From NCBI RefSeq assembly GCF_900016645.1, contig NZ_CDGJ01000037.1: a DNA stretch of 64,000 bases, one strand, 5' to 3'. The notes beneath the pieces were generated by a model. It did not search any database and had not been told where the DNA came from. It saw only the letters and a list, made by a program, of their open reading frames with translations. Position numbers and translations under genes: made by a program. The stretch is from Acididesulfobacillus acetoxydans (GTDB lineage: Bacteria > Bacillota > Desulfitobacteriia > Desulfitobacteriales > Desulfitobacteriaceae). Within the stretch, counting starts at the first letter, position 1; each line of letters begins with the position of its first letter. Positions 39,056-48,726 of this stretch are shown in pieces.

Positions 39056-41443
39056 TTGCAGATTCTTAAAGCAGCGGTATTGGGATCCGGGGTCATGGGT
39101 AGTGCCATTGCGGCTCACCTGGCTAACGCCGGAATTCCCAGCATCCTTTTGGACATTGTTCCGCCCGGTCTTACCCCGGCGGAGGAAGCGGCGGGACTAA
39201 CTCTGGCGGACAGGCGGGTGCGGAATCGCTTCGCTCAGGAAAACAAGGACAAACTGGTCAAGATGAACCCGGCCCCCCTGTTTGTGCCGGAATTTGCCGA
39301 GCGGATCGAAGTGGGAAATTTCAGCGATGATCTGGACCGCCTGCAAGAGGTGGATTGGGTGATCGAAGTCGTCGTGGAAAGGCTGGAGGTTAAGCAGGAC
39401 CTGCTGAGAAAGGTTGCCGAGCGGGTGCGTCCGGGTACTATCGTCAGTTCCAACACTTCCGGGATTTCATTGAAGGCTATGTCGGCGGGGCTGCCGGAGA
39501 GTTTTGGCCGTTATTTCCTGGGTACGCATTTTTTCAATCCGCCCCGTTACATGAAGCTGTTGGAAATCATCCCCGGTCCGCAGACAGATGCGGCAGTTCT
39601 CTCTTTTATGCGGGAATTCGGAGAACGGGTTTTGGGCAAAGGAGTGATCCTAGCCAAAGATACCCCGAATTTTATCGCCAACCGAATCGGAGTCTACGGC
39701 ATGGCGGTTACGCTCCAGGAAATGCTGCGTTCCGGCCTCCGGGTCGAAGAAGTTGACGCCCTGACGGGGCCTGTTTTGGGTCGGCCAAAGAGCGCCACTT
39801 TCCGGACGGTGGACATGGTAGGCTTGGATACCTTTGTCCATGTGGCCGACAATGTGGCCGAGAATGTTCCGGCGGAAAAGGAGAATTTCGTTTTGCCGGA
39901 ATTTATTCAAAGCATGTTACAGAATGGCTGGCTGGGCGACAAGACAAAACAGGGGTTCTACCGAAAGAGTAAAGGACCGCAGGGGAAAGTGGTGGAGGCC
40001 CTTGACCCCGGGACGATGACTTATGCTCTCCCCCGTCCGGCCGTTTTCCCGGCCCTGGAAAAGGCCAAAGCGGCTGCGACCCTGTCAGAGAAAATCCGGA
40101 CGCTGGTCAGCGGAGATGATCCGGGGGCTCGTTTTGCCTGGGGCGTTCTCAAAGCGGTGTTGCTTTATGCGGCCGAGTTGATTCCCGAGATCGCGGATGA
40201 GATCGTGTCCATAGATGACGGTATGCGTTGGGGTTTCAATTGGGAATTGGGGCCTTTTCAAACCTGGGACGCTTTGGGGGTCAAGGCTGCGGCGGAGCGC
40301 ATCCAGGCTGAAGGGGGCCAAGTTCCGGCTCTCGTCCGGAAACTCCTCGCTCAAGGTTATGACTCTTTCTACCGGAAACTCGGGGACGGGGGGATGGCTT
40401 ACTACAGTGAAAGCGGCTACCGCGAAAAAACTCCGAGCCCTTATGCATTTTCCTTTCCGGAGGCCCATCAAGCCGGGCGGGAGATCTTCGGCAATGCCGG
40501 CGCCAGCCTCATCGACTTGGGGGATGGGGTAGCCTGCTTGGAATTTCACTCTCCTAACAACTCCATCGGGGCCGACATTGTAACCATGATTCACAAGGCC
40601 TTAGCCGAAGTGGAAAAGAATTATCTCGGCCTGGTTATCGGCAACCAGGGCAAGAACTTCTGTGTCGGCGCTAACCTCATGCTGATCCTGCTGGAAGCGG
40701 AGGATGAAAACTGGGATGACCTCGATCTGATGGTGCGCGAATTCCAGAACAGCACTATGGCTTTAAAATACGCAAAGAAACCTGTAGTGGCCGCCCCGCA
40801 CGGGATGGCTCTGGGCGGAGGGACGGAGATTTGCCTGCATACCCATGCCATTCAAGCTGCCGCAGAAGCCTACCTGGGCCTGGTGGAGGTCGGAGTGGGC
40901 CTCATTCCCGGCGGCGGCGGTGTGAAAGAAATGGCGGTCCGGGCTTTGGAAGGGGTCCTGCCCGGCGTTCAGGTTACCCCGGATTACTTTTTTGCCAAGC
41001 GTTTTGAGACAGTGGCCATGGCCAAGGTTTCCGACAGCGCCGAAAAAGCGCGCCAGATGGGGTTCTTGCGCGACCATGATCGTTACAGCTTGAACGGGGA
41101 ACACGTCATCCTCGACGCTAAGGCCCGGGTCATAGATCTGGCGCGCACCTTCCGTCCGAACCTGCCCGCTAAGGTAAAGATTGCGGGTCCCGGGGTCAGG
41201 GCCACCTTGGAACTCGGGCTTTACGGCATGAAGGAAGGCGGGTACATCTCAGAGCATGATCTCCTCATCGGAAAAAAACTCGCCTTCGTCCTGACCGGCG
41301 GCAATCTGCCGGCGGGCAGCCCGGTGACGGAGCAATACCTGTTGGATCTGGAACGGGAGGCTTTTCTCAGCCTGGCCGGCGAAGCCAAGACTCAGGAGCG
41401 CATCAGGTACATGCTGACCAAGGGCAAGCCCTTGCGCAATTAA
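39056..41443 (+). CDS. fadN: 3-hydroxyacyl-CoA dehydrogenase / enoyl-CoA hydratase (FadN type)
   Basis: About 795 aa. N-terminal Rossmann domain with VLGSGVMGSAIAAHLANAG, GTHFFNPPRYMKLLEI (catalytic His) and DTPNFIANRIG, two C-terminal dehydrogenase domains, then a crotonase-like enoyl-CoA hydratase part around residues 500-690 (IGNQGKNFCVGAN, HGMALGGGTEICLH). The order matches Bacillus FadN rather than E. coli FadB. It performs the hydration and NAD-dependent oxidation steps of beta-oxidation. TTG 39056 has GAGGAGG 7 nt upstream. Confidence 0.95.
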   Translation: MQILKAAVLGSGVMGSAIAAHLANAGIPSILLDIVPPGLTPAEEAAGLTLADRRVRNRFAQENKDKLVKMNPAPLFVPEFAERIEVGNFSDDLDRLQEVDWVIEVVVERLEVKQDLLRKVAERVRPGTIVSSNTSGISLKAMSAGLPESFGRYFLGTHFFNPPRYMKLLEIIPGPQTDAAVLSFMREFGERVLGKGVILAKDTPNFIANRIGVYGMAVTLQEMLRSGLRVEEVDALTGPVLGRPKSATFRTVDMVGLDTFVHVADNVAENVPAEKENFVLPEFIQSMLQNGWLGDKTKQGFYRKSKGPQGKVVEALDPGTMTYALPRPAVFPALEKAKAAATLSEKIRTLVSGDDPGARFAWGVLKAVLLYAAELIPEIADEIVSIDDGMRWGFNWELGPFQTWDALGVKAAAERIQAEGGQVPALVRKLLAQGYDSFYRKLGDGGMAYYSESGYREKTPSPYAFSFPEAHQAGREIFGNAGASLIDLGDGVACLEFHSPNNSIGADIVTMIHKALAEVEKNYLGLVIGNQGKNFCVGANLMLILLEAEDENWDDLDLMVREFQNSTMALKYAKKPVVAAPHGMALGGGTEICLHTHAIQAAAEAYLGLVEVGVGLIPGGGGVKEMAVRALEGVLPGVQVTPDYFFAKRFETVAMAKVSDSAEKARQMGFLRDHDRYSLNGEHVILDAKARVIDLARTFRPNLPAKVKIAGPGVRATLELGLYGMKEGGYISEHDLLIGKKLAFVLTGGNLPAGSPVTEQYLLDLEREAFLSLAGEAKTQERIRYMLTKGKPLRN

Positions 41444-41457
41444 GAGGGGGGAAAAAG

Positions 41458-42618
41458 ATGCAAGAAGCCTTTATCATTGAAGCGAAGCGGACGGCCGTGG
41501 GCAAATCGGGCCGCGGTTCGCTGGCTCAGGTCCGGCCGGACGACCTGGGGGCTTATGTGATTCAAGATGTCTTGAACCGGGTGCCCGGCCTCAAGCCGGA
41601 AGAGATTGATGACCTGGTGGTCGGCTGCTCCTTTCCGGAAGCGGAACAGGGGATGAATATGGGACGGGTCATGGCTCTGCGGGCAGGACTCCCCATCGAG
41701 GTCCCGGGTATGACGGTGAACCGCTTTTGTTCTTCAGGCTTGCAGGCCATTTCCATCGCCGCCGACCGTATCCGCCTGGGCGAGGCACAGGTGATACTGG
41801 CCGGCGGGGCGGAGAGCATGTCGCTCGTCCCGATGGGGGGAAACAAAGCCGCTCCCAGCCCCTACATGATGGAAAATAATCCCGAAATCTATATGTCCAT
41901 GGGTCTGACCGCGGAGAATGTGGCGGCTAAGTATGAGATCAGCCGGGAAGAACAGGATGTCTTCGCTCTGGCCAGCCAGCAAAAAGCCTACGCGGCCCAA
42001 AAGGAGGGACGCTTTGACGCGGAAATCGTACCGGTGCCCCTCCCGGCCTATGGTCAGGGTGTGGAACGCTGGTTTAGGGCGGATGAGGGAATCCGGCCGG
42101 ACACCAGTCTGGAGGGACTGGCCAAGCTGCGCCCAGTCTTCCGCGCCGGAGGGAGCGTGACCGCGGGCAATTCCTCGCAGACGAGCGATGGGGCGGCGAT
42201 GACTCTTCTCTGCTCGGAAGGGAAAGTCCGGGAGCTGGGGCTAAGCCCTCTGGCCGTTTGGCGGGGTTTTGCGGTGGCCGGAGTCGAGCCGGAACTTATG
42301 GGTATCGGCCCGATCAAGGCGATTCCCAAAGTCCTTAAACAAGTGGGCCTGCGTTTGGACGAGATCGATCTGTTCGAGCTCAATGAAGCCTTTGCCGCCC
42401 AGTCCCTGGCGGTGATCAAAACTTTGGGCATTGATCCCGGGAAGGTGAATCCCAACGGCGGGGCGATTGCCTTAGGCCATCCGCTCGGCTGCACCGGAGC
42501 GAAGCTGACGGCCACCCTCTTGCATGAGATGAAACGCCGGAAATTGAAATACGGCATGGTCACCATGTGCATCGGCGGGGGGATGGGAGCGGCCGGGATT
42601 TACGAACTTCTGCCTTAA
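41458..42618 (+). CDS. fadA: Acetyl-CoA acyltransferase (3-ketoacyl-CoA thiolase)
   Basis: 386 aa thiolase. Active-site cysteine in VNRFCSSGLQA, His in NPNGGAIALGHPLGCTGA, and second Cys in MCIGGGMGAAG. Last step of each beta-oxidation round, releasing acetyl-CoA. Fourteen bases after fadN, with AGAGGGGG before ATG, so it is translated from the same mRNA. Confidence 0.97.
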   Translation: MQEAFIIEAKRTAVGKSGRGSLAQVRPDDLGAYVIQDVLNRVPGLKPEEIDDLVVGCSFPEAEQGMNMGRVMALRAGLPIEVPGMTVNRFCSSGLQAISIAADRIRLGEAQVILAGGAESMSLVPMGGNKAAPSPYMMENNPEIYMSMGLTAENVAAKYEISREEQDVFALASQQKAYAAQKEGRFDAEIVPVPLPAYGQGVERWFRADEGIRPDTSLEGLAKLRPVFRAGGSVTAGNSSQTSDGAAMTLLCSEGKVRELGLSPLAVWRGFAVAGVEPELMGIGPIKAIPKVLKQVGLRLDEIDLFELNEAFAAQSLAVIKTLGIDPGKVNPNGGAIALGHPLGCTGAKLTATLLHEMKRRKLKYGMVTMCIGGGMGAAGIYELLP

Positions 42619-42762
42619 CAGCCCTAACAGGAAAAACACGTTGCGAAGGGTTTAAGGAAATGAGGGAGCAAAGGGTTTTCACGAGAAACTGTGGTGTGGG
42701 ATAGGTTGCGCCCTGAGCGCGAAGCGTCGGGAAATCGGTATTTGGTATGAGGAGGAAGAGCA

Positions 42763-44544
42763 ATGGCGTCAGAAACGGATTTGGCCCTGAGGGGCGGGGG
42801 TTTCCTGCTGGTGGAGGTCAGCCCCGACCGGGTTTTCATTCCGGAAGAGTTGAATGAAGATCACCTGCAATTGAAACGGATGACCCATAACTTTGTCGAA
42901 AAAGAGGTTGCTCCCCGGATTGAAGAACTGGAAGAAAAGAAAGAGGGTGTCATTACATCCCTCCTGCGTCAGGCGGGGGACCTCGGTCTCTTGGGCCTGG
43001 AGGTCCCGGAAGAGTTCGGGGGCCTGAGCCTGGACAAGTATTCGACAGTCGTCGTTGGTGAGGAAGTCCCGCGCGGGGGATCCTTTGCCGTCGCGTATGC
43101 GGCGCACACCGGAATTGGTACCCTGCCTATCGTGTATTTCGGAACTTCGCAACAAAAAGCGAAATACCTGCCTGCCTTGGCTTCGGGGGAAAAAATCGCC
43201 GCCTACTGTTTGACTGAGCCCGGGTCCGGATCCGATGCTTTGGGAGCGAAAACGACGGCCGTTCTTAATGCCGAAGGCACACATTACATTCTCAACGGAA
43301 CCAAACAATTTATCACCAACGCCGGCTTTGCCGACATTTTCCTTGTCTACGCCAAAGTGGACGGAAAATTGACCAATTTTATCGTCGAACGCGATATGCC
43401 GGGAGTGTCTTTCGGCCTGGAAGAAAAGAAGATGGGCATCAGGGGATCCTCCACCCGCCAGGTGATTCTGGAAGATGTGGCGGTTCCGGCAGAGAATGTA
43501 GTGGGAGAACTGGGACGGGGGCACGTCGTGGCTTTCAACATTCTCAATGTAGGCCGCTTTAAACTGGCCGCCGCCGCCATGGGGAGTGCTCAACTGGTAC
43601 TCGAGACAGCGCTGGGTTACGCGGCCGAACGCAAACAGTTTGGAGTTCCTTTGACGTATTTCGGAGCGATTCAAGCCAAACTGGCCGAGATGGCTGCGCA
43701 GACTTACGTGGCGGAAAGTGTGGTCTACCGGACCGCGGGTCTGATGGAAGAAGGGTTTCGCGGGCTGGACTTGACGGGGGACTGCCGCAAAGAAGCGGGG
43801 AAAGCCTTGGAGGAATATGCAATTGAATGCTCCCTGAACAAAGTCCTGGCCTCGGAGGTCTTGGATTTTGTGGCGGACGAAGGCGTCCAAATCCATGGGG
43901 GTTACGGGTTTATTCAGGAGTACCCCATCGAGCGGATGTACCGGGATTCTCGCATCAACCGCATCTTTGAAGGGACGAACGAAATCAACCGCCTCCTGGT
44001 CCCGGGAACGCTTCTGAAAAGGGCTATGAGCGGTGAGCTGCCGCTTCTGCAGGCGGCGCAGGCGGTGGGCAAAGAACTCCTAAGCGCCAGCCCCGCCGGC
44101 CAAGAAGAAGGTCTGGGCGGCGTCCTGAGGCTCGTACAAAAAGGGAAAAAGTTGTTCCTGATGGCAGCGGGCCTGGCGGCTCAAAGAGAAGGCAATGCCC
44201 TCAAAGACAACCAATTTGTACTCATGGCCCTGGCGGAAATGGTCCTGCAGATCTATGCGGCGGAAAGCGCGGTCCTGCGGGCCATGAAGCTGGAAGGTCT
44301 GGAAGTTCAGGCTAAGCATAAACTCTTTGCGGCTAAGGCCTCAACTCTGGCGGCCTATACCGCCTTTAACAGCCTGGAACAGCAGGCGAAAGAAGTCATT
44401 TGTGCCGTGGAAAAAGGCGATGCTCAGGCCACCGCTTTGGCCGGAGTGAAAAAACTCGCCCGCCGTGCCAATGCCGACCTGATCGGGCTGCGGCGCGAGC
44501 TTGCGGCGATGACCGTCGAGCAAGGAAAATATCCGCTCCGTTAA
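42763..44544 (+). CDS. fadE: Acyl-CoA dehydrogenase (FadE, Bacillus type)
   Basis: 593 aa. Seen: FAD/substrate motifs YCLTEPGSGSDA and FITNAGFADIF, RGSSTRQVILEDV, QIHGGYGFIQEYPIERMYRD and the catalytic glutamate in RIFEGTNEINRLL. The extra C-terminal domain of about 190 residues matches Bacillus FadE. First oxidation step of beta-oxidation, with electrons passed to ETF (no etf genes in the window). ATG 42763 has GAGGAGG upstream. The gene order fadN-fadA-fadE is the same as in Bacillus. Confidence 0.96.
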   Translation: MASETDLALRGGGFLLVEVSPDRVFIPEELNEDHLQLKRMTHNFVEKEVAPRIEELEEKKEGVITSLLRQAGDLGLLGLEVPEEFGGLSLDKYSTVVVGEEVPRGGSFAVAYAAHTGIGTLPIVYFGTSQQKAKYLPALASGEKIAAYCLTEPGSGSDALGAKTTAVLNAEGTHYILNGTKQFITNAGFADIFLVYAKVDGKLTNFIVERDMPGVSFGLEEKKMGIRGSSTRQVILEDVAVPAENVVGELGRGHVVAFNILNVGRFKLAAAAMGSAQLVLETALGYAAERKQFGVPLTYFGAIQAKLAEMAAQTYVAESVVYRTAGLMEEGFRGLDLTGDCRKEAGKALEEYAIECSLNKVLASEVLDFVADEGVQIHGGYGFIQEYPIERMYRDSRINRIFEGTNEINRLLVPGTLLKRAMSGELPLLQAAQAVGKELLSASPAGQEEGLGGVLRLVQKGKKLFLMAAGLAAQREGNALKDNQFVLMALAEMVLQIYAAESAVLRAMKLEGLEVQAKHKLFAAKASTLAAYTAFNSLEQQAKEVICAVEKGDAQATALAGVKKLARRANADLIGLRRELAAMTVEQGKYPLR

Positions 44545-45134
44545 GGACCGGAGAGCGGGTAAACAGTGGAAAACCACATATTCCACAGCCTGTCCGGTCG
44601 CGTTTGAGCAAACACCGTTCGGCCGGCTGCCGGCTAAGCCCGGTGGGCAGAGAAGAAACGGGAAAAAAAGCGAAAGACAGGGTTTTTGGCCTGGTAGAAA
44701 GTTTTTGTCCGGTTAGAGCGGGAATTTTATCTTGGTCTAACCGGAGCCCTTTCGGGCCGAGAAACTTTGCCGCAGCCCAGCCTGGCCAAGAAACCTGGCC
44801 AGGGCCCGGCAACCGCACCGGAGTCGCCGGACAAAAAGGTTCCGCCGGAGCGGGTTAGCCGGCGGTTAACGGAAATGGCGGTTCCTTAAGGCAAGGTGTT
44901 TGCCTTGGATATCACAATATTCATGCAGTTCCTCATAGAGTATATAGCGAGCCATGTCTGGAGCCGAGACTGGCCAAACAGGGCGCGCCTCTCAGTACGG
45001 GCCGCTCCCGGGACCGGAGACTTTGCGGAGTCTGAAGATCGCGGCCTCTTCTCACTGGGAGTGGGCGACCCGGCCTGCGTCCAAAGTGCAAGGCGGACAA
45101 CATGGCCTTTGTTCAAAGTGAAGGGGGGAAAACA
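44545..45134. other. 590-bp gap between fadE and fadD
   Basis: No gene with a credible start was found on either strand and no FadR box is present. Possible stems occur (for example CTGGCCAAGAAACCTGGCC near 44782) but no clear terminator. fadD may therefore have its own promoter, which I could not locate with confidence. Confidence 0.5.
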
Positions 45135-46916
45135 ATGGATGCCATTAAAGGGAACCCATCCCCATACGCAGAGAAACCCTGGCTCAAGTTTTATCCTTCT
45201 CAGGTGAGACCTCAGCTGGATTACCCGAGGGTTCCGCTGACTCACCTGCTCGAGAAGGCAGTGAGGGATTTTCCTGACCGGATAGCCACCGTCTTTTTCG
45301 GCGCCAAGCTGACCTACGCGGAAATTTGGCGCCAGGTTAACCGCTTTGCGGGGAGTTTGGCCGCCTCAGGGGTAAAAAAGGGGGACAGAGTCGCGCTGAT
45401 GCTGCCCAACTGTCCGCAGGCCGTGATTGCCTATTATGGAGCTTTACTTATCGGGGCTGTTGTGGTCCAGCATAATCCACTCTATGTCGAACGCGAACTT
45501 CAGTTCCAACTTCAGGATTCCGGCTCGGAAACCATTGTGGCTCTCGACTTGCTCTATCCCCGCATCATGAAAATCAAGGCGGACACTCCCTTGCGCCGCA
45601 TCATCTTCACCGGCCTGGAGGAGTACATGCCTTTCCCCAAAAACCTAGTCTATGTGTACAAAACGAAAAAAGAAGGGAAAAGCCGGAATTATCCTGCCGC
45701 CACGGGGGTTTATTCCTGGAAGGAGTTCTTGCAGCAAGGCCAGGATAGCGCTCCCAGGGTGGAAGTCCGGGAGGGAGATCTGGCCGTATTGCAATACACC
45801 GGGGGAACAACCGGAGTGCCCAAAGGAGCCATGTTGACGCACGCGAACCTCATGGCCAACACCTATCAGGTTTTGGCCTGGATGATGGACGGCAAGCCGG
45901 GTCAGGAGAGAATGTTGTGCGCCCTGCCCTTCTTTCACGTCTACGGCATGACGGTCGCCATGAACGTCGGCGTAGCTTTGGCTTCCCAGCTGATTATTCT
46001 GCCTAAATTCGAGGTCAAAATGGCCTTGGAGGCGATTAGAAAATACCGGCCCACTTTCTTTCCCGGCGCTCCGACGATGTATGTGGCCATCAACACTTAT
46101 CCGGAGGTGCGAAAATACAATATATCCTCGATCCGCTCTTGTCTGAGCGGATCGGCCGCTTTGCCCCTGGAGGTGCAGGTGACGTTCGAACGGCTGACTG
46201 GCGGAAGATTGGTGGAAGGTTATGGACTTTCCGAGTGCTCTCCGGTCACTCACTGCAATCCCCTGCTCAATGAGCTCCGCCGCAACGGCACGATCGGGCT
46301 GCCTTTGCCCGACACCGAAATCAGAATTGTCGACCCGGACACACACGAAGAGATGGCACCGGGACAGGCCGGCGAGCTGGCGGTGAAAGGGCCGCAGGTG
46401 ATGATCGGGTATTGGAACCGTCCTGAGGTCACGGCCATGTCATTGCAAGACGGTTGGTTCTACACGGGTGACATTGCCCAGATGAATGAAGACGGTTATT
46501 TTGTCATTGTCGACCGGAAGAAGGATATCATCATTGCGGGCGGTTTCAACATCTACCCGCGGGAAGTGGAAGAGGTGCTCTATCAGCACCCGGCGGTCCG
46601 GGAAGCGGCGGTCACGGGAATTGCCGACTCTTACCGGGGAGAAACCGTCAAAGCCTATCTCGTTCTCAAAGCCGGGCAGGAAGCGAGCGCAGAGGAGATT
46701 ATCCAATACTCCCGCAGTAAGCTGGCGGCTTACAAGGTTCCGCGTGTGGTCGAATTCCGCCAAGAACTGCCCAAAACGATTGTCGGCAAGGTCCTCAAAC
46801 GCCAACTGCAGCAAGAGGAGGAACAGGCGGCAGAAAAAGCAGCGGCCGAGAGGGAGCAAGACGGGACGGGAGACTTAGAGACGAGGAAGAGGGAGCAAGA
46901 CGGGGGAGCGGACTGA
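45135..46916 (+). CDS. fadD: Long-chain acyl-CoA synthetase
   Basis: 593 aa ANL-superfamily ligase. Seen: AMP-binding motif YTGGTTGVPKGAMLTH, VEGYGLSECSPVTH, GWFYTGDIAQMNEDGYF, DRKKDIIIAGGFNIYPREVE and the catalytic lysine in PKTIVGKVLKR. It activates fatty acids with ATP and CoA to feed the fad pathway. ATG 45135 has AAGGGGGGAAAA upstream; the frame is open to 45102. The last 35 residues (Glu, Arg, Gln and Gly rich) come from a roughly 39-bp tandem repeat that continues past the stop codon. Confidence 0.96.
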   Translation: MDAIKGNPSPYAEKPWLKFYPSQVRPQLDYPRVPLTHLLEKAVRDFPDRIATVFFGAKLTYAEIWRQVNRFAGSLAASGVKKGDRVALMLPNCPQAVIAYYGALLIGAVVVQHNPLYVERELQFQLQDSGSETIVALDLLYPRIMKIKADTPLRRIIFTGLEEYMPFPKNLVYVYKTKKEGKSRNYPAATGVYSWKEFLQQGQDSAPRVEVREGDLAVLQYTGGTTGVPKGAMLTHANLMANTYQVLAWMMDGKPGQERMLCALPFFHVYGMTVAMNVGVALASQLIILPKFEVKMALEAIRKYRPTFFPGAPTMYVAINTYPEVRKYNISSIRSCLSGSAALPLEVQVTFERLTGGRLVEGYGLSECSPVTHCNPLLNELRRNGTIGLPLPDTEIRIVDPDTHEEMAPGQAGELAVKGPQVMIGYWNRPEVTAMSLQDGWFYTGDIAQMNEDGYFVIVDRKKDIIIAGGFNIYPREVEEVLYQHPAVREAAVTGIADSYRGETVKAYLVLKAGQEASAEEIIQYSRSKLAAYKVPRVVEFRQELPKTIVGKVLKRQLQQEEEQAAEKAAAEREQDGTGDLETRKREQDGGAD

Positions 46917-46945
46917 GAGGAGGGGAAGAGGGAGGAAGACGGAAG
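46848..46945 (+). repeat. About 39-bp tandem repeat spanning the fadD stop codon, 3 copies
   Basis: The core AGAGGGAGCAAGACGGG recurs at 46849, 46888 and (degenerate) 46926. The stop codon TGA lies in the second copy, so the third is non-coding. Confidence 0.85.
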
Positions 46946-47001
46946 AGCAAAAGGTGGGGAAAAGATGAGCGGGGGGAAAGCTCGCTAAGGCATGACAGCT
47001 G

Positions 47002-47022
47002 TGGTATTATACTGAAAGTATG
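47002..47022 (+). promoter_or_regulatory. Promoter giving a near-leaderless Toprim mRNA
   Basis: TGGTATTATACT supplies an extended -10 (TATTAT 47005-47010 or TATACT 47008-47013). Transcription would begin at about 47017-47020, that is at or just before the ATG, and no Shine-Dalgarno sequence is present. Confidence 0.55.
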
Positions 47023-47373
47023 GATAAGAACACGACATCGAGAATCATCATAGTTGAGGGACGCACAGATAGAGACAAGCTGCGGCTGGTGTTGGATGAA
47101 CCGGTAGAGATCATCTGTACCAACGGGACTTTGGGTGACGAACGCTTGGAACAACTGCTAGCGTACCTGGAGGACAAAGAAGCCTATCTGCTGGCGGACG
47201 CCGACAGTTCGGGCGCTAAACTGCGCCAAATGTTTAACCGGGAGTTTCCGCAGGTACATCACCTTTATACCCAAAAAATGTACCGGGAAGTGGCGGCCAC
47301 TCCGGAAGAATATCTGGCGCAGATTTTGGCCAAGGCCCATTTCGCGGTCAAAGATAGGCCGCCCCGGGTTTGA
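47020..47373 (+). CDS. Small Toprim-domain protein (RNase M5-like)
   Basis: 117 aa. A Toprim fold: IIIVEGRTDRDKL (catalytic Glu), TNGTLGDERLEQLL, and LLADADSSGAKLRQMF with the DxD pair. It resembles the N-terminal half of ribonuclease M5 and other small Toprim nucleases but lacks the C-terminal part of M5, so the substrate is uncertain. No ribosome binding site; a -10 element sits about 7 nt before the start codon. Confidence 0.82.
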   Translation: MDKNTTSRIIIVEGRTDRDKLRLVLDEPVEIICTNGTLGDERLEQLLAYLEDKEAYLLADADSSGAKLRQMFNREFPQVHHLYTQKMYREVAATPEEYLAQILAKAHFAVKDRPPRV

Positions 47374-47451
47374 GGGGCTCTTGCGCGACAGGGGGCAATT
47401 CCGGCCGTTGTGCCTGCGCGCGGGAGCTTTGATTTTTGTCTTCATCTTATG

Positions 47452-47487
47452 ACCGGGACTGTCAAATTGACAGCCCCGGCTTTTTTC
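47452..47487 (+). terminator. Rho-independent terminator after the Toprim gene
   Basis: Stem CCGGGACTGTCAA/TTGACAGCCCCGG followed by a run of six T. Confidence 0.92.
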
Positions 47488-47647
47488 AGCTGGTCCGGCT
47501 TTTTTACCTAATGACAAGTGCAAGTCATGCCGAGTTATGGTCGTTGCTCTGTTTGAGGAATGGATTTTGGCTAAGTGGGAAAAAATTAAAACCTAATCGC
47601 GAAACAGAGTTTGCGAAGTGAGACAAGCTTGAAAGGAGTCCTTTCCC

Positions 47648-48514
47648 ATGAGCCAAACCAAAACTCCCCAGCCGGCTTTTCCGGCGCAGCACCAAGATCC
47701 CCCAGGTTTGGAATCCCTGATGAACCCAAGACCGCTCTTTGAGGATCCCGGCTACCGCGGGAGCGGAAAACTGCAAAACAAGGTAGCTTTGATCAGCGGC
47801 GGGGACAGCGGCATCGGGAAAGCCGCGGCAATCGCCTTCGCGCACGAAGAAGCCGATCTCGCACTCATCTATCTGAGCGAACACGAGGATGCCGCGGAGA
47901 CTAAAAAACGTATTGAGCAGTTGGGCCGGCGCTGCCTGTTGCTGGCGGGTGACGTGGGACTGCAAGAATTTTGTCGGCAAGCCGTAAAAGAGATTATTCA
48001 AGAATTGGGGCAGATCGACATACTAGTTAATAATGCCGGCGAACAGCACCCGCAAAATAGTCTGGCCGACATCAGCGCGGCCCAGCTGGAGCGAACTTTC
48101 CGGACCAATGTCTTTGGTCAGTTTTACCTTACCCAGGCGGTTTTACCCCATCTGCGCGCGGGCAGCACTATCATCAACACCACTTCGATCACGGCCTACG
48201 CGGGCCACGAGCTTTTGATCGACTACTCGGCCAGCAAAGGGGCAGTGGTCTCTTTCACCCGTTCTCTTTCGGAATCCTTGGCGAAAACGGGAATTCGCGT
48301 TAACGGTGTAGCCCCCGGTCCGATTTGGACCCCACTGATCCCTTCCACATTTTCTCCCCAGGATGTGTCTGTCTTCGGTTCTACAGTGCCGTTGCAAAGA
48401 GCGGGCCAACCGTACGAACTGGCTCCCGCCTACGTTTTCCTAGCCGGCCAAGATTCGGCCTACATGTCCGGGCAAATCCTGCACGTCAACGGCGGGCAGA
48501 TCGTGAACGGCTAG
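47648..48514 (+). CDS. Short-chain dehydrogenase/reductase (general stress protein 39-like)
   Basis: 288 aa. Cofactor motif SGGDSGIGKAAA, NNAGEQHPQ, catalytic Ser in TTSITAYAG and the YSASKGA motif (Tyr and Lys). The N-terminal extension PFPAQHQDPPGLESLMNPRP-like region is typical of YhdF/YhxC/YdaD stress dehydrogenases in Bacillus. NAD(P)-dependent oxidation of an alcohol or sugar; substrate unknown. ATG 47648 has GAAAGGAG upstream. Confidence 0.93.
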   Translation: MSQTKTPQPAFPAQHQDPPGLESLMNPRPLFEDPGYRGSGKLQNKVALISGGDSGIGKAAAIAFAHEEADLALIYLSEHEDAAETKKRIEQLGRRCLLLAGDVGLQEFCRQAVKEIIQELGQIDILVNNAGEQHPQNSLADISAAQLERTFRTNVFGQFYLTQAVLPHLRAGSTIINTTSITAYAGHELLIDYSASKGAVVSFTRSLSESLAKTGIRVNGVAPGPIWTPLIPSTFSPQDVSVFGSTVPLQRAGQPYELAPAYVFLAGQDSAYMSGQILHVNGGQIVNG

Positions 48515-48540
48515 CAGGCCACACGGGTTTTTTCCGGGGG

Positions 48541-48655
48541 CGCGTCTTTGACCGATTTTATCTCACTCAGGCGATTTGCCCTGCCTGCACAGGGCCGCTG
48601 TATTACTGGTGCCGCCCCGATTACTGCTGACGCGGGCCATGAACTTTTGACATCC
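48541..48655 (+). pseudogene. Decayed fragment of a second SDR gene
   Basis: In one frame the DNA encodes VFDRFYLTQAICP, in another ITADAGHELLTS. These match VFGQFYLTQAVLP and ITAYAGHELLID at the same spacing inside the intact SDR gene just upstream. The fragment has a frameshift, stop codons and lacks both ends, so it is a relic of a duplicated SDR gene. Confidence 0.8.
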
Positions 48656-48726
48656 TGAGGTGCAGGTTCTGCTCGGTAATCAACCGGGGTGGGTAAGGAG
48701 CCACCGAACTTTCAGGGAGGGGTAAG

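Noticed and set aside
41562..43896. Several long minus-strand frames opposite the fad genes
   Set aside because: Mirror frames of GC-rich coding sequence; no domains or ribosome binding sites.
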